A stretch of DNA of 59,857 nt, from positions 1 through 59,857 of the forward strand of contig JAFYAI010000031.1 of NCBI GenBank assembly GCA_017540815.1. The letters are read 5' to 3'. The first letter of the stretch is position 1, and every line of letters begins with the position of its first letter. Of this stretch, positions 7,628-15,941 are shown one piece after another. Source of the stretch: Spirochaetales bacterium (GTDB taxonomy: Bacteria; Spirochaetota; GWE2-31-10; MWDO01). The notes under the pieces were generated by a model, which saw only the letters and a program-made list of their open reading frames with translations, was not told the origin of the DNA and ran no database searches. The position numbers and the translations under genes are program-made.

Positions 7628-10048
7628 ATGACTTTACATGATATTGAGATCGGACAAACAGTCCGTGTAAAAAAACTTGGCGGAAGCGGCGAACTTCGCC
7701 AGCACTTCCTTGATATGGGCATAATCCCCGGAGCGGAGATTACTCTCGTTAAATACGCTCCGCTTGGTGATCCTATGGAATTCCGTCTGCATGGTTATGA
7801 ACTGACTCTGCGAATTGCAGATGCTCAGAAGATCGAAGTATCCCCAATAAAAAAAGAGAATACGCACAATGCAGAAACATCTCAAAAAGAGTCTAATCAT
7901 TCTAACGAACAATCATCCGCAAAGTTGTCTGCTCCTCTTGATAAGACAAGTATCAGTCCGGCGATAGCCGACAATAAGACATCTCATCCCGGTTTAGGTG
8001 AGGGTGGTAAGTTCCACAGCAAGAAAGATGAGAAACCGCTACCGGATGGCACAATTCTGCGGTTCGCACTTGTCGGCAACCAGAACTGCGGCAAGACAAC
8101 ACTGTTTAACAAACTGACAGGTTCTAATCAGCATGTCGGCAACTTCCCCGGTGTGACAGTCGATCGCAAGTCAGGAGCGATCCGAGGTCATAATGATACT
8201 GAGATTACCGACTTGCCGGGAATATATTCTATGTCGCCGTATTCCAGTGAGGAGCGGATTTCACGAGACTTTGTTCTTAATGAAAAGCCCAACGCCATTA
8301 TCAACATTGTCGATGCTACGAATATCGAACGCAATCTGTATCTGACAATGCAGCTGCTTGTCCTCAATATCCCTATGGTCATCGCACTGAATATGATGGA
8401 CGAAGTAACTGAGAACGGCGGCTCAATCGATGTAAATAAAATGGAACACTTATTGGGTGTGCCGATAGTACCTATCTCTGCCAAGAAAAATCAGGGCATA
8501 GAAGAACTTATCGCTCATGCAATCCATGTTGCAAAGTTCCAGGAACCGCCGCTGAGACAGGACTTCTGCAGCAAAACCGAGAATGGCGGTGCTGTTCACA
8601 GAGCACTGCACGGCATTATCCATCTGATAGAAGATCACGCAGAGAAAGCAGGCTTGCCGCCGAGATTTACCGCTGCCAAACTATTGGAAGACGACAAACA
8701 AATCTTAGCCAAACTCAATCTTGACGAAAATGAGAGAAAAACTCTCGGACACATTGTTACTCAGATGGAGAAAGAACGCGGACTCGACAGAAGTGCATCA
8801 ATCGCCGATATGCGTTTCTCATTCATATATAAACTATGCGATCTCTGCGTAAAGAAACCCCGCGAAAGCAAAGAGCGGACTCGCAGCCAAAAGATAGACA
8901 AAATCCTGACCGGACGCTGGACTGCCATTCCATGCTTTATCGCAATTATGGCAGCTGTATTTTATTTGACATTTAATGTCATCGGGGCATGGCTGCAGGA
9001 ACTGCTTGAATGGTGCATTGACGAGCTGACATTATTAGCAGATGCTTCTCTTACAAGAGCCGGAGTAAATGAAGTTCTTCACAGACTGATTATTGACGGC
9101 GTATTTACCGGTGTCGGCAGCGTTCTGAGTTTCCTGCCGATTATTGTCACGCTGTTTTTCTTCCTTTCTATTTTGGAAGACTCCGGTTATATCGCTCGTG
9201 TTGCATTCTTTATGGATAAGCTGCTTCGCAAAATAGGACTGTCCGGCAGGAGTATAGTGCCTCTCCTAATCGGGTTTGGATGTTCCGTTCCTGCTATAAT
9301 GTCAACACGAACTTTGCCGAGTGAGCGTGACCGAAAAATGACGATACTGCTCACACCTTTTATGTCGTGTACTGCCAAACTGCCTATCTACGCATTCTTC
9401 GTAAGTGCATTCTTTCCTAAGCACGGCGGACTGATAATGACCGGTCTATATCTGTTGGGGATTATTATCGGCGTGATTGTGTCATTCTTATATAAAAAGA
9501 CATTGTTCCGAGGAGAAGCAGTGCCGTTCGTAATGGAGCTGCCCAACTACAGAATGCCCGGATTTCGCAATATAGTTCAGCTGCTTTGGGAGAAAGCTAA
9601 AGACTTCCTGCAGCGTGCATTCACTGTGATATTTATCGCAACAATTGTTGTATGGTTTTTGCAGAGCTTTAACTGGCGGCTGCAGCTGACTACTGATGCA
9701 GAAACGAGTATGCTTGCAGGCATTGCCAGATTACTGTCGCCTATTATGCGTCCAATCGGTCTCGGCGAATGGCAAATCAGCGTCGCCCTCGTCAGTGGCG
9801 TGATAGCAAAAGAAAGTGTCGTCTCTACGCTGGAGATATTATTCGCAAACGGTGTTGAAACGATGATTAACAGTCTTGCAGCGGCAAGTCTGCTTGTATT
9901 CAGCCTGCTATACACTCCGTGTGTTGCCGCTATCGCTTCTGTTAAACGCGAACTCGGTGTAAAATACGCCGTCTGCATGGTTATCTGGCAATGTGCCATA
10001 GCATGGTTTGCAGCATTAGTGGTGAGATTGATTGGAATGGTAATATAA
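7628..10048 (+). CDS. feoB: Ferrous iron transporter, FeoA-FeoB fusion
   Basis: The 806-residue protein begins with a full FeoA-like SH3 domain (about 1-72). A polar, low-complexity linker (75-140) leads to the FeoB G domain with GNQNCGKTT (150-158), DLPG (195-198) and NMMD, then a polytopic region with two Gate domains. Membrane cysteine motifs GFGCSVPAIMSTR, SCTAKLPIYAFF and YTPCVAAI are present. It should import ferrous iron across the inner membrane, gated by GTP. FeoA and FeoB are separate genes in many bacteria; here the adaptor is covalently attached. No feoC follows. The gene diverges from the Fe-S row, and its stop is one base from that of the converging next gene. Confidence 0.93.
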   Translation: MTLHDIEIGQTVRVKKLGGSGELRQHFLDMGIIPGAEITLVKYAPLGDPMEFRLHGYELTLRIADAQKIEVSPIKKENTHNAETSQKESNHSNEQSSAKLSAPLDKTSISPAIADNKTSHPGLGEGGKFHSKKDEKPLPDGTILRFALVGNQNCGKTTLFNKLTGSNQHVGNFPGVTVDRKSGAIRGHNDTEITDLPGIYSMSPYSSEERISRDFVLNEKPNAIINIVDATNIERNLYLTMQLLVLNIPMVIALNMMDEVTENGGSIDVNKMEHLLGVPIVPISAKKNQGIEELIAHAIHVAKFQEPPLRQDFCSKTENGGAVHRALHGIIHLIEDHAEKAGLPPRFTAAKLLEDDKQILAKLNLDENERKTLGHIVTQMEKERGLDRSASIADMRFSFIYKLCDLCVKKPRESKERTRSQKIDKILTGRWTAIPCFIAIMAAVFYLTFNVIGAWLQELLEWCIDELTLLADASLTRAGVNEVLHRLIIDGVFTGVGSVLSFLPIIVTLFFFLSILEDSGYIARVAFFMDKLLRKIGLSGRSIVPLLIGFGCSVPAIMSTRTLPSERDRKMTILLTPFMSCTAKLPIYAFFVSAFFPKHGGLIMTGLYLLGIIIGVIVSFLYKKTLFRGEAVPFVMELPNYRMPGFRNIVQLLWEKAKDFLQRAFTVIFIATIVVWFLQSFNWRLQLTTDAETSMLAGIARLLSPIMRPIGLGEWQISVALVSGVIAKESVVSTLEILFANGVETMINSLAAASLLVFSLLYTPCVAAIASVKRELGVKYAVCMVIWQCAIAWFAALVVRLIGMVI

Positions 10049-10049
10049 C

Positions 10050-11888
10050 TTAGAACCCGTCAAACAGCGAATTCATAAATGAATTCTTCTTGATTTTCTT
10101 TTGATTATAGAAATTCTTCGCTTTGTGAGCATCAAGGTCTTTATATACTGTGATTTTGTCACGCACGCCGTTGTTGTTTCTCGTATAGAATGACTTGCTT
10201 CTTTTTGCCGTATATGTCATCTTAATCTGATTGTTTATCACATTCGTCAGATCGCGGATAATCACATTCGCAGACTCAAAAGAACTGATGTCAAACAAAT
10301 CCGCATCGTCTTTAATCAATCTGTGATAGTCGGCAAACCGCGAATATGTCACAACATACAGCATATACGGCGAACCGGCGAAGAACTTATCCACATCTTC
10401 CGTGCTATAGTTGGTGAAATCCCGCCCCTTGTTGCCTTTATCGCCTTTTACATGCGGAGGAGCATCCGTTACAAGGATCACAATCTTCTGAGCCTCATCC
10501 CGGAATGAGAAATCACGAACACGCATAAGAGCATCATAAGGATTTTCCTCATAGTCACCGCCGGACTGCGGTGCAGCCTTGATCAGACTGTCGATAATGT
10601 AGCTATAATCCGTCGTCAGGTCACGAAAGATCGACTCATCCGGCGTATCGGCAAAAGTGATCAGCCCGACTCTCATCGGATTCCTAACGGCAGCAACACT
10701 CTGCATCGCATTCTCGATAGTGGACCTCATCTTGGTATAACTGTCCTGCAGCGTGCCGGTAATATCCATCACCAACACAATATCTGCCGGACGATCACTG
10801 TCAGATATATCGCGGAAGTCAGTCGGATTATTGCCGTCTTCCAAAATGAAGAAATCCCGCTTCGAGAATGTGTATTTCGAGGCGAGCTTCTTGTGGATCT
10901 CAGTATCATTAAAGTATATATTTATCGTCGGATAACACGAGTAATTGACATTCGTAACTGTGATAATATCGTTGGAGTTAAAAGTATCTCCGCCGGTCTG
11001 AGCATTCAGACAGAATACAAATATTATAAGGAAGAAAAATATAAACAGCCGCTTGAAGATATTGCCCTTCGAGGCAGTCACCGTAAAATAATTGTTATCA
11101 TATTCAATAGTGTCACCGGACTCAACTATCGCCGACTTATTCACCGGATCGCCTTCCAGTGTAATGTCTGCATTGGATCTCACTGTCCAGCCTTTAGCAT
11201 TGACTGATACATAGAATATCGTAGATTTGCCGCCTTTCTCATCGATACATATATCGGACAGTTTCGACTTGCCGACACGGAATGAGTCAAACACAGGATA
11301 TTCTCTGCCGTCGTATTCTATATACCCTGACAATGATATGCTAAAGACGATCGACTTCATAACATATATACCGCATACAAATCCGGCGATCAGCCAATAA
11401 GGCAGGACATCAATATCTGCAGAGAACGAAGATGTGAGCCACAGGAATAAAACATTGAGCAGGAGTTTCATCCCGACGAAATAAGCGATCAGTATCAAAT
11501 CAAATTTAATATATCGCTTAGGCGTATTGTCGAACAAAAACTTATCCCGGATAAACGGCAGGCTCCCCATTAAACCTGTGAGCATAAAGTTGACAAGGGC
11601 CGAAAACAGAGTCTTGTTGACAGCATTTTTGATAACAGCGAAGATGAAAAAAACCGCTATGAAACAGCCGGATAACTCCAAAGCCGTAATCAGTTTCTCG
11701 GCAAATGTCCGCTTCGACGAATCAAAGACGAGCACAAATACGCCCGTCACAATGAAAACCAATATCGCTTCCAAAAAAACAGAAACAGCGAAAACCGGCA
11801 GATTAAGACAATAAACCGAGCCGAATTTCACCAACAAGAATGTCAGAAGAAATGCGATAAATTTCAATATACCGATAAATACCTGCAA
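10050..11888 (-). CDS. Membrane protein with FHA-like and von Willebrand A domains
   Basis: The 612-residue protein has four to six N-terminal hydrophobic segments (1-185). A soluble block near 200-270 resembles an FHA fold (FRVGKSKLSDICI, then SGDTIEYDNNYFTV). A further membrane segment (279-295) is followed by a vWA domain whose metal site reads DITGT (375-379), with Thr at both usual Ser positions, and VTDAPP later. The tail is basic. A role in surface adhesion or complex assembly is inference. The start is TTG at 11888; no ATG lies near. It follows the yqeY-like gene on the same strand across a 17-bp palindrome. Confidence 0.6.
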   Translation of the reverse strand: MQVFIGILKFIAFLLTFLLVKFGSVYCLNLPVFAVSVFLEAILVFIVTGVFVLVFDSSKRTFAEKLITALELSGCFIAVFFIFAVIKNAVNKTLFSALVNFMLTGLMGSLPFIRDKFLFDNTPKRYIKFDLILIAYFVGMKLLLNVLFLWLTSSFSADIDVLPYWLIAGFVCGIYVMKSIVFSISLSGYIEYDGREYPVFDSFRVGKSKLSDICIDEKGGKSTIFYVSVNAKGWTVRSNADITLEGDPVNKSAIVESGDTIEYDNNYFTVTASKGNIFKRLFIFFFLIIFVFCLNAQTGGDTFNSNDIITVTNVNYSCYPTINIYFNDTEIHKKLASKYTFSKRDFFILEDGNNPTDFRDISDSDRPADIVLVMDITGTLQDSYTKMRSTIENAMQSVAAVRNPMRVGLITFADTPDESIFRDLTTDYSYIIDSLIKAAPQSGGDYEENPYDALMRVRDFSFRDEAQKIVILVTDAPPHVKGDKGNKGRDFTNYSTEDVDKFFAGSPYMLYVVTYSRFADYHRLIKDDADLFDISSFESANVIIRDLTNVINNQIKMTYTAKRSKSFYTRNNNGVRDKITVYKDLDAHKAKNFYNQKKIKKNSFMNSLFDGF

Positions 11889-11901
11889 GATCCCGTCCCA
11901 A

Positions 11902-11938
11902 TTATTATAGTATGCTTAGCATAAGCATACTATAATAA
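11902..11938. promoter_or_regulatory. Perfect 17-bp inverted repeat between yqeY-like and vWA genes
   Basis: TTATTATAGTATGCTTA, a three-base loop and the exact complement occupy the intercistronic gap. No T tract follows on the minus strand after the stem. It could be an mRNA processing hairpin or an operator for the TTG-started downstream gene. Confidence 0.55.
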
Positions 11939-11974
11939 AAAATTCCTTTTTTGTGAAGTAAAATATTGCATATT

Positions 11975-12397
11975 TTACAGTGATTTCAGGATTTCCTGCA
12001 CTTTTTTCATATCTGCCTGACCTGCATACTTCGCTTTGAATGTCTTCATAACAGTTCCGACAGACTTGTCTTCCATTCCGAGGATGATGTTTCTTATCTC
12101 GTCATCATTCATCATCGCCGGCAGATACTCTTTGATATAGTCGATCTGAGCATCGACATTAGCAGCATCGTCACTTCTGCTCAGCTGCATATAGTTAGCC
12201 TTCTCCTCTTCCAGCTCCTTGACAGTCTTCTGCAGGACACCTATCATCTCGGCATCGGTTAATTCTTCCCCCTTAGCCTTCTTTTCTGTATTAACCAGCA
12301 TCGCTTTGGCGATAGCCACACCCAGAGTATCACTTTTTACCTTATTATGTTCTTTCATAGCAGCCATCTTGGCCTTTTTCAGATCATCGAATAACAT
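11975..12397 (-). CDS. yqeY: GatB/YqeY domain protein
   Basis: The 140-residue protein starts MLFDDLKKAKMAAMKEHNKVKSD in family style and has the YIKEYLPAMMNDDEI and GTVMKTFKAKYAGQADMKKVQEIL blocks of the YqeY family. This all-helical family shares a domain with the GatB tail and may associate with tRNA or aminoacyl-tRNA enzymes; the exact role is unknown. It is the first gene of a two-gene minus-strand unit with the vWA protein. Confidence 0.85.
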   Translation of the reverse strand: MLFDDLKKAKMAAMKEHNKVKSDTLGVAIAKAMLVNTEKKAKGEELTDAEMIGVLQKTVKELEEEKANYMQLSRSDDAANVDAQIDYIKEYLPAMMNDDEIRNIILGMEDKSVGTVMKTFKAKYAGQADMKKVQEILKSL

Positions 12398-12476
12398 ATC
12401 TCATCACCTCGCAGTAAATTTTTTGGTATTGTAGCATTTTATGATTGTAAAGTCAAAAAGAATTTTTAGGATTACT

Positions 12477-12517
12477 GCAAAAGCCAGCCAGCCGCTTCGC
12501 GACTGGCTGGCTTTTGC
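12477..12517. repeat. Strong GC-rich hairpin in a divergent intergenic region
   Basis: GCAAAAGCCAGCCAG and its exact complement flank an 11-base loop that itself can pair (CGC-TTC-GCG). It lies between two divergently transcribed genes, so it terminates neither as annotated. It may end a short antisense transcript or be a repeat-type element. Confidence 0.5.
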
Positions 12518-12585
12518 AACGCAACAGAAAATCAAATTAAAACCACGAATTTTTAATAAAATTTGCAAAAATTTTGCAAAAAATA

Positions 12586-12614
12586 TTGTTTTTCTTCAAA
12601 AAACGGTGTATACT
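12586..12614 (+). promoter_or_regulatory. Promoter of the LysM-toxin gene
   Basis: TTGTTT (12586-12591), a 17-base spacer and TATACT (12609-12614) form a moderate sigma-70 promoter about 80 bases before the toxin-like gene. The -35 match is weak. Confidence 0.45.
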
Positions 12615-12650
12615 ATACAAGTAAAATACAAAAAAATAAGGAGGTCACCT

Positions 12651-12671
12651 ATGTGCGACGCACACTCATAA
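12651..12671 (+). CDS. Six-residue leader ORF (MCDAHS)
   Basis: AAGGAGGTCACC, close to a full anti-Shine-Dalgarno complement, stands directly before an ATG that opens only six codons, MCDAHS, then TAA. The coding bases form a small palindrome, TGTGCG-A-CGCACA. The toxin-like gene starts 25 bases after the stop with its own GGAGG. Such a strong site on a tiny ORF suggests a translated leader; function is unknown and translation is inferred. Confidence 0.45.
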   Translation: MCDAHS

Positions 12672-12696
12672 TTTTTATACATACGGAGGTTAGCAA

Positions 12697-13890
12697 ATGG
12701 CTAACATAAGTATTAATTCGTCAAGACAATATCTTGACAACAACGGTAACCCAGAGGCACTTAATTCGAGGATAGTGCCAGAGTATTCTTCTTTGATGGA
12801 TTTTGTTCAAAATGCCATCAAGAAATTAGAGGCTGAGAAAAAGCAGAAGGAAACACATGATAAGGAGATGAAAGCAAAAGAAGAGCGTGCTAAAAACAAA
12901 TCTTCCGGATTAGCAGGGTCAATTATCCAAAAAGTCAAAGATGACATGGAGAAGAAAAGAACTATCAAAAATATCATAAGCGTAAAGAAAGCTATTGAGG
13001 AGTTTAGGGCAAAGAAATCATCCGAAGAGTTCAGACAAAAAACAAATGAGTTTGCCAAAATCTCAAGAAACGAAGCGATGAAAGATAACAAGAACTTCAT
13101 CATTGATGATGACGGCATGCCTAAAATTCTTGTGCAGCCGGGCGATACTCTTAGCAGTATCATCCGACGGCAGTCACCTTCTATTTCGTCATGGGAAATG
13201 CTGAAAAGAATCGATGAGATCGTAAAACTCAACAAACTGAAAGACAAAGATCTCATCAGACCGGGAGAAAAACTCAAAGTTCCTGAGTCGATACTGCCGG
13301 ATGTAACTGACACACTTAACGAATGGATGCGGGAACATGCTAAAGATCCGGAAATTGCAAATCCATTTTATTTCATAGAAAGGGTTAAGACAGGAGGTAA
13401 ATGGGATTTCAAATCTAATCCAAATTATTCATCTAACAAATACAAACATTATATATACAATAATGAAATTATTAACTACGATGATATAGGAAACATTCAC
13501 TACGGATATGTTTGTCAGGCAGCACCTTGGTCATCAGAAGATCTTGTTTATTTTGGTGCCGGAACTTATCAGAATTGGACAGATTATAACGCAGAAAAAG
13601 ATTTATCCCAAAAGAACCAATCTTTCCCAAGTTATGGGGATAATACAAATGATTTTTATGCGATATATAAGGGAGTCGAGAAGTATTATCAAGATCTTTA
13701 TGCAAATATGGAAGATGACTCTGTCCCTAAAACAGCAGAAGAGCTAAAGTTGAGACCATATACTCCTGATGAAGAAAGAGAAAGAAAGAAAGCCGTATTC
13801 AAGGTATTAAAAGAAGAATACGAAAACAGGAAACGCGAAGAACTAAAAGGGTCATTTGATTCCGATGACGATGTGGTATTATCAAATTAA
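12697..13890 (+). CDS. LysM protein with probable polymorphic toxin type 44 C-terminus
   Basis: The 397-residue protein has no signal peptide. Residues 40-130 are Lys/Glu-rich and probably coiled coil. A LysM domain follows (about 144-198: ILVQPGDTLSSII to RPGEKLKVP). Residues 225-335 carry the spaced motifs GGKWDFK (233-239), DIGNIHYG (263-270), FGAGTYQ (286-292) and SYGDNTND (312-319). These match my knowledge of the polymorphic toxin type 44 domain, a predicted nuclease-like module at the ends of exported toxins. The tail is charged. Lower GC than its neighbours suggests transfer. A clear terminator follows, then three small or membrane proteins that could include an immunity protein. Delivery route is unknown. 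Confidence 0.6.
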   Translation: MANISINSSRQYLDNNGNPEALNSRIVPEYSSLMDFVQNAIKKLEAEKKQKETHDKEMKAKEERAKNKSSGLAGSIIQKVKDDMEKKRTIKNIISVKKAIEEFRAKKSSEEFRQKTNEFAKISRNEAMKDNKNFIIDDDGMPKILVQPGDTLSSIIRRQSPSISSWEMLKRIDEIVKLNKLKDKDLIRPGEKLKVPESILPDVTDTLNEWMREHAKDPEIANPFYFIERVKTGGKWDFKSNPNYSSNKYKHYIYNNEIINYDDIGNIHYGYVCQAAPWSSEDLVYFGAGTYQNWTDYNAEKDLSQKNQSFPSYGDNTNDFYAIYKGVEKYYQDLYANMEDDSVPKTAEELKLRPYTPDEERERKKAVFKVLKEEYENRKREELKGSFDSDDDVVLSN

Positions 13891-13904
13891 GTTTATTTTG
13901 AAGT

Positions 13905-13946
13905 AAAAAGTATGCAGATTTTCATCTGCATACTTTTTGCTTGTTT
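13905..13946 (+). terminator. Rho-independent terminator after LysM-toxin gene
   Basis: AAAAAGTATGCAGAT, loop TTTC and the complement make a 15-bp stem ending in a T run, followed by more T-rich sequence. Confidence 0.85.
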
Positions 13947-13975
13947 TTTGACAAATAATAGGATATAATATAGAT

Positions 13976-14107
13976 ATGAATGAAAAAATATGGTTTCTCG
14001 TAAAATTAGTTATCGTAATAACGCTTATAATATTATTAAGCATTGGACTATATAATTGTATCGGAGCCTTGACGTTGATGATAGGCTTACTGCAGTGGAC
14101 TGTATAA
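13976..14107 (+). CDS. Small membrane protein, 43 residues
   Basis: An open frame starting MNEKIWFLVKLVIVITLIIL encodes 43 residues that are almost entirely one long hydrophobic stretch with a short charged N-terminus. A TATAAT box at 13964-13969 lies unusually close to the ATG and no good ribosome site is visible, so the start or leader is uncertain. The stop is five bases before the next gene's ATG. It could be an immunity or toxin-like peptide for the toxin locus, which is inference. Confidence 0.45.
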   Translation: MNEKIWFLVKLVIVITLIILLSIGLYNCIGALTLMIGLLQWTV

Positions 14108-14112
14108 AAAAT

Positions 14113-14622
14113 ATGAAAGAAAAATCAAGTTTTAAGAAAAAGGAACGAATCTTTTGGATTATTTTTTTTATTTTTCCTGTTATTGCGAATATCTTTATAT
14201 TAATATGTTATAGCAGTAAAGATATTAATATCATAAGAACAAATACAAAAATTGGCGTTGTGGAAACAAATAATGAGAAAGAATGGTATAGTGTAACGCA
14301 GTATTTCAGTCAGATTTCAACAACTGAGAAGCATTCTTACACTTACACTTTAGAGTCGCAGCATTCCGGATTCCGAGATTTTATGAATTTAGGTATTTTG
14401 TATTCTTTCAGAACATATCCTCAAAAAGAAATTTTTTTTGAATATTGTCTTACTAAATCTGAATTATACGATTTAAACATAAGAGACGACTCAGATGATA
14501 TTTCATATAGCAAAGAACGCCAAGAATTGATTGTGCATTATCGGATTTCCGAAGACCACATTACAGTAAAAAAAGATGAAATCCACGGAATAAAAGTTGT
14601 CTATATATATGACGGGGAGTAA
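14113..14622 (+). CDS. Membrane-anchored protein of unknown function, possible immunity protein
   Basis: The ATG at 14113 gives 169 residues. A basic N-terminus (MKEKSSFKKKER) is followed by one strong membrane segment (about 14-33) and a mostly polar domain of mixed strand and helix character rich in Tyr, Ser and Ile. I recognise no family. Its place immediately downstream of the LysM-toxin gene and its membrane anchor suggest an immunity role, but this is positional inference only. An upstream in-frame TTG is possible but has no ribosome site. Confidence 0.55.
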   Translation: MKEKSSFKKKERIFWIIFFIFPVIANIFILICYSSKDINIIRTNTKIGVVETNNEKEWYSVTQYFSQISTTEKHSYTYTLESQHSGFRDFMNLGILYSFRTYPQKEIFFEYCLTKSELYDLNIRDDSDDISYSKERQELIVHYRISEDHITVKKDEIHGIKVVYIYDGE

Positions 14623-14627
14623 AAAAA

Positions 14628-14786
14628 ATGATTAACTTCATAAAAAAGTTTTTTGGGATAATTTTCAAAATATTCTTATATGGCATTCTGATTCCTTTTT
14701 CCATATTAAACTGGGCATTTTTTTCGCTGATTATGTTCGTACCGGGAATATTAGAAGCAATATTTTGGATGTTAGATGTTCTCTAA
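14628..14786 (+). CDS. Small membrane protein, 52 residues
   Basis: GGGGAG ten bases before the ATG introduces a 52-codon frame (MINFIKKFFGIIFKIFLYGI onward) that is hydrophobic throughout with a short basic N-terminus. It starts five bases after the preceding stop, so it is probably co-transcribed. No family is recognised. Confidence 0.55.
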   Translation: MINFIKKFFGIIFKIFLYGILIPFSILNWAFFSLIMFVPGILEAIFWMLDVL

Positions 14787-14794
14787 TGCGTAAC

Positions 14795-14830
14795 AAAACA
14801 ACAAGCAGGCGATAGCCTGCTTGTTGTTTT
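14795..14830. terminator. Bidirectional terminator
   Basis: AAAACAACAAGCAGGC, loop GATA and the complement make a 16-bp stem with A and T tracts on the two sides. It lies between convergent genes and can serve both. Confidence 0.85.
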
Positions 14831-14833
14831 GCT

Positions 14834-15841
14834 TTATCCTTGATAACTCACTTCATTATTGCATTTCTCTCCTGACAAGACTGTCCTCACATTATCAAGC
14901 GTAGTCGCTGCAATGTTGCCAAGTGCTTCCCGCGTAAGGAATGCCTGGTGCGAAGTAACTATAACATTGGGGAACGATATAAGGCGGGCAAGGATGTCAT
15001 CATCGATGATATGCCCCGAATAATCATGATAGAACACATCGGCTTCCTCTTCATAGACATCAAGGCATGCCGCTCCGATTTTGCGGGACTTAAGTCCTTC
15101 CAGCAGAGCTTTGGAGTTAATCAACGCACCGCGAGAAGTATTGATGATCACAATGCCTTTCTTCATCTTAGCGATCGTCGGCGTGTTAATCAGGTGTTTC
15201 GTCTCATCTGTCAGCGGACAGCGCAGCGAGATAATATCGGCTTGCTCCCAGATCTCATCGAGACTAACATAATGCAGCCCGCTGTCAGCAGCAGGGAATT
15301 TATCATAGGCAAGCACATTCATACCGAAGCCTTTACAAATATCTGTGAATATCCGCCCGATCTTGCCTGTACCGATAACGCCGACAGTTTTGCCGTGCAG
15401 GTCGAATCCGGTCAGTCCGTTGAGATTGAAGTTGAAATCCCTCGTGCGGATATACGCTTTATGAATACGGCGGATAGAAGTCAGCAGCAGAGCCATCGCA
15501 TGTTCGGCAACGGCATACGGAGAATAAGCAGGCACACGCACAACCGTTATCTTGCCGTTGGCATAAGCCAAGTCCACATTATTGTAACCTGCACAGCGCA
15601 GTGCGATCAGCTTGACTTTGCGTTTAACCAAAGCATCGATTATGTCTTTGTCGATCATATCATTGACGAATACGCAGACTGCATCGCACTTCTTCGCCAG
15701 TTTCACCGTATCAGCGGTCAGTTTCGTTTCAAAAAACTTTATTTCATAATTATACGACTCATTCGCCGCCTCAAATGCCTTGATGTCATAATCCTGTGCA
15801 TCGAAAAATGCGATTTTGATTGGTTTGTTATCTTCCGACAT
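14834..15841 (-). CDS. ldhA: D-lactate dehydrogenase
   Basis: This 335-residue D-isomer 2-hydroxyacid dehydrogenase has IKIAFFDAQDYD at the start, as in fermentative LdhA. The substrate Arg lies in LIALRCAGYNNVDL, the NAD site in GKTVGVIGTGKIGRIF, the Glu in LDVYEEEADVF, and the catalytic His in VTSHQAFLT. It should reduce pyruvate to D-lactate to regenerate NAD. It is a single gene on the minus strand. Confidence 0.87.
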   Translation of the reverse strand: MSEDNKPIKIAFFDAQDYDIKAFEAANESYNYEIKFFETKLTADTVKLAKKCDAVCVFVNDMIDKDIIDALVKRKVKLIALRCAGYNNVDLAYANGKITVVRVPAYSPYAVAEHAMALLLTSIRRIHKAYIRTRDFNFNLNGLTGFDLHGKTVGVIGTGKIGRIFTDICKGFGMNVLAYDKFPAADSGLHYVSLDEIWEQADIISLRCPLTDETKHLINTPTIAKMKKGIVIINTSRGALINSKALLEGLKSRKIGAACLDVYEEEADVFYHDYSGHIIDDDILARLISFPNVIVTSHQAFLTREALGNIAATTLDNVRTVLSGEKCNNEVSYQG

Positions 15842-15941
15842 GATTGCTCCTTGTTGTTAGTTAGTGGATTATAACATTTTGCAGATTATTTGTCAAAAGA
15901 ATATTTGAAGCGATTTTAACGGAGATTTATTGGTATGTTTT

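Noticed and set aside
12441-12671. 76-codon plus-strand frame before the LysM-toxin gene
   Set aside because: It crosses the hairpin and promoter; only its last six codons have a ribosome site.
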